From assembly GCA_964530525.1 (NCBI GenBank), contig CAZHBH010000001.1, forward strand, positions 1-64,000: a DNA stretch of 64,000 nt. Direction: 5' to 3'. Source of the stretch: CAYNQN01 sp964530525 (GTDB taxonomy: Bacteria; Actinomycetota; Acidimicrobiia; Acidimicrobiales; Acidimicrobilacustridaceae). Of the stretch, positions 63,220 to 64,000 are shown piece by piece. Both the position numbers and the translations under genes were made by a program. Under the pieces are notes generated by a model, which saw only the letters and a list, made by a program, of their open reading frames with translations, was not told the DNA's origin and did no database searches. Every line of letters begins with the position of its first letter. Within the stretch, counting starts at the first letter, position 1.

Positions 63220-63999
63220 GTGACCACCGCAGGGTCGCTCGCCGGCAAGGTGGCGATCGTCACCGGCGCAGGTGCCGGCATCGGTCGTGGGATAGCGCTG
63301 GCGCTGGCACGCGAAGGAGCGAGCGTCGCTGTGGTGGAGCGCGACCCCGAGTCGATGGTCGGCACCGTCGATGCGATAGCCCAGCGGGGAGACCCCGTGG
63401 CCCTGCCCGTGCGGTGCGACGTGGGGGAGCTCGACCAGATCCAAGCGGCGGTCGCCGCCACCGTCGAGCGCTTCGGCACCGTCGACGTCCTCGTCAACAA
63501 CGCCCAGACGTTCCGGTCGCAGCGCCGGTACGCGCCGCTGCACGAGATCGACGACGACGACGCCAGGGTCGACTTCGAATCCGGTCCTCTCGGCACCCTG
63601 CGCTTCATGCGTCTCTGCCACGAGCACCTGGTCGGCGACGGTTGCGTGGTGAACGTGGTCTCAGCCGGCGCGAACACGCCCGATCCCTCGGGGGTCGGCG
63701 TGTACGCCGCGGCCAAGGCAGCAGTCGTCATGCTCACCAGGGCGGCTGCGGTGGAGTGGGGCCACGAGGGCATCAGGGTCAACGCGATCGCGCCGCTGGC
63801 GCTTTCGGCGAAGATGGAGGCCAACCTGGCGAGCGATCCCGCCAAGCTCGAGCACTTCGTCTCGAAGACCGCTCTGGGCCGGCTGGGCGACTGCGAGGCC
63901 GACATCGGCCGGGCCGTGGTCTTCCTCTGCGGGCCCGACGCCTCCTACATCACCGGGACGGTGCTCGGCGTCGACGGCGGGATCTCGTTCCCTCACTGA
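63220..63999 (+). CDS. Short-chain dehydrogenase/reductase
   Basis: GTG at 63220; 259 residues. Classical SDR features are the cofactor motif TGAGAGIGRGIAL (GxxxGxG), NNAQTF in the NNAG position, Ser in VVNVVSAGAN and the YxxxK active site Tyr-Ala-Ala-Ala-Lys (GVYAAAKAAVVMLTRAAAVEW). The C-terminal VDGGISFPH is intact. It probably oxidises an alcohol or reduces a ketone with NAD(P). It is divergent from the SGNH gene, with which it shares an 85-nt control region. Confidence 0.93.
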   Translation: MTTAGSLAGKVAIVTGAGAGIGRGIALALAREGASVAVVERDPESMVGTVDAIAQRGDPVALPVRCDVGELDQIQAAVAATVERFGTVDVLVNNAQTFRSQRRYAPLHEIDDDDARVDFESGPLGTLRFMRLCHEHLVGDGCVVNVVSAGANTPDPSGVGVYAAAKAAVVMLTRAAAVEWGHEGIRVNAIAPLALSAKMEANLASDPAKLEHFVSKTALGRLGDCEADIGRAVVFLCGPDASYITGTVLGVDGGISFPH

Positions 64000-64000
64000 G

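Overview
The window is GC-rich DNA from an actinobacterium. Codons end almost always in G or C, GTG and TTG starts are frequent, and several genes look leaderless (TANNNT -10 boxes 6-8 nt before the start codon). The gene content fits an environmental, non-mycobacterial lineage such as Acidimicrobiia: a uvrC-rapZ-gap-pgk-tpiA-secG block, a KstR2-like TetR regulator, and many SnoaL, LLM, SDR, Rieske and DUF1214 proteins. The class assignment is inference, because there is no rRNA or ribosomal protein to anchor it.

Layout. (1) 1-5026: a very long secreted Ig-like/FN3 repeat protein, open at the left edge. (2) 5.1-8.2 kb: a LysR regulator divergent from an MFS exporter, then a VOC protein. (3) 8.2-10.9 kb: an OmpR-type two-component system divergent from a small exported protein, an arrangement like cpxP/cpxRA. 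(4) 10.9-16.8 kb: ahpC, a chaplin-like LPXTG surface protein, a second membrane-anchored surface protein, a family 2 glycosyltransferase, and M23 and cupin lipoproteins. (5) 17-27.3 kb: accessory metabolism (zinc alcohol dehydrogenase, YihY, Tat sulfatase plus beta-helix protein, VOC, GATase, SHOCT/DUF6325 pair, SRPBCC, SnoaL), two small unannotated ORFs, and the wreck of a FAD-Rieske oxidoreductase gene. (6) 27.5-31.1 kb: a small degenerate island at the 3' end of tRNA-Leu(GAG). It carries an AbiE toxin-antitoxin pair and a fragment of a MobF relaxase-helicase, and has a tRNA-derived direct repeat at its far end. (7) 31.2-43.2 kb: conserved core (secG, tpiA, pgk, gap, rapZ, uvrC, nadA, uvrA). 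The yvcK and whiA genes usually found between rapZ and gap are absent. (8) 43.3-64 kb: a catabolic, probably regulated region.

The most interesting part is region 8. A seven-gene minus-strand operon (58998 to 49924) joins a branched-chain-type ABC uptake system (binding protein, LivH, a fused LivM-LivG, LivF) to a Rieske oxygenase, a glutamate-semialdehyde-aminomutase-like aminotransferase and an amidohydrolase. The last four junctions are tight or overlapping. Around it lie an IclR regulator, a KstR2-like TetR regulator, a GMC oxidoreductase, a sulfotransferase with DUF1214, an EthD-like protein, an LLM oxidoreductase with an alpha/beta hydrolase, an SGNH hydrolase and an SDR. The operon promoter holds a CAAG-NN-CTTG palindrome of the type bound by KstR2. 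The same GCGCTTGCTTG block, at the same distance from the -10 box, recurs at the SGNH hydrolase promoter. A separate 18-bp GntR-type palindrome sits on the hydrolase-LLM promoter. Together these suggest an uncharacterised uptake-and-breakdown pathway for an unknown compound, possibly an aromatic or alicyclic amine or amide.
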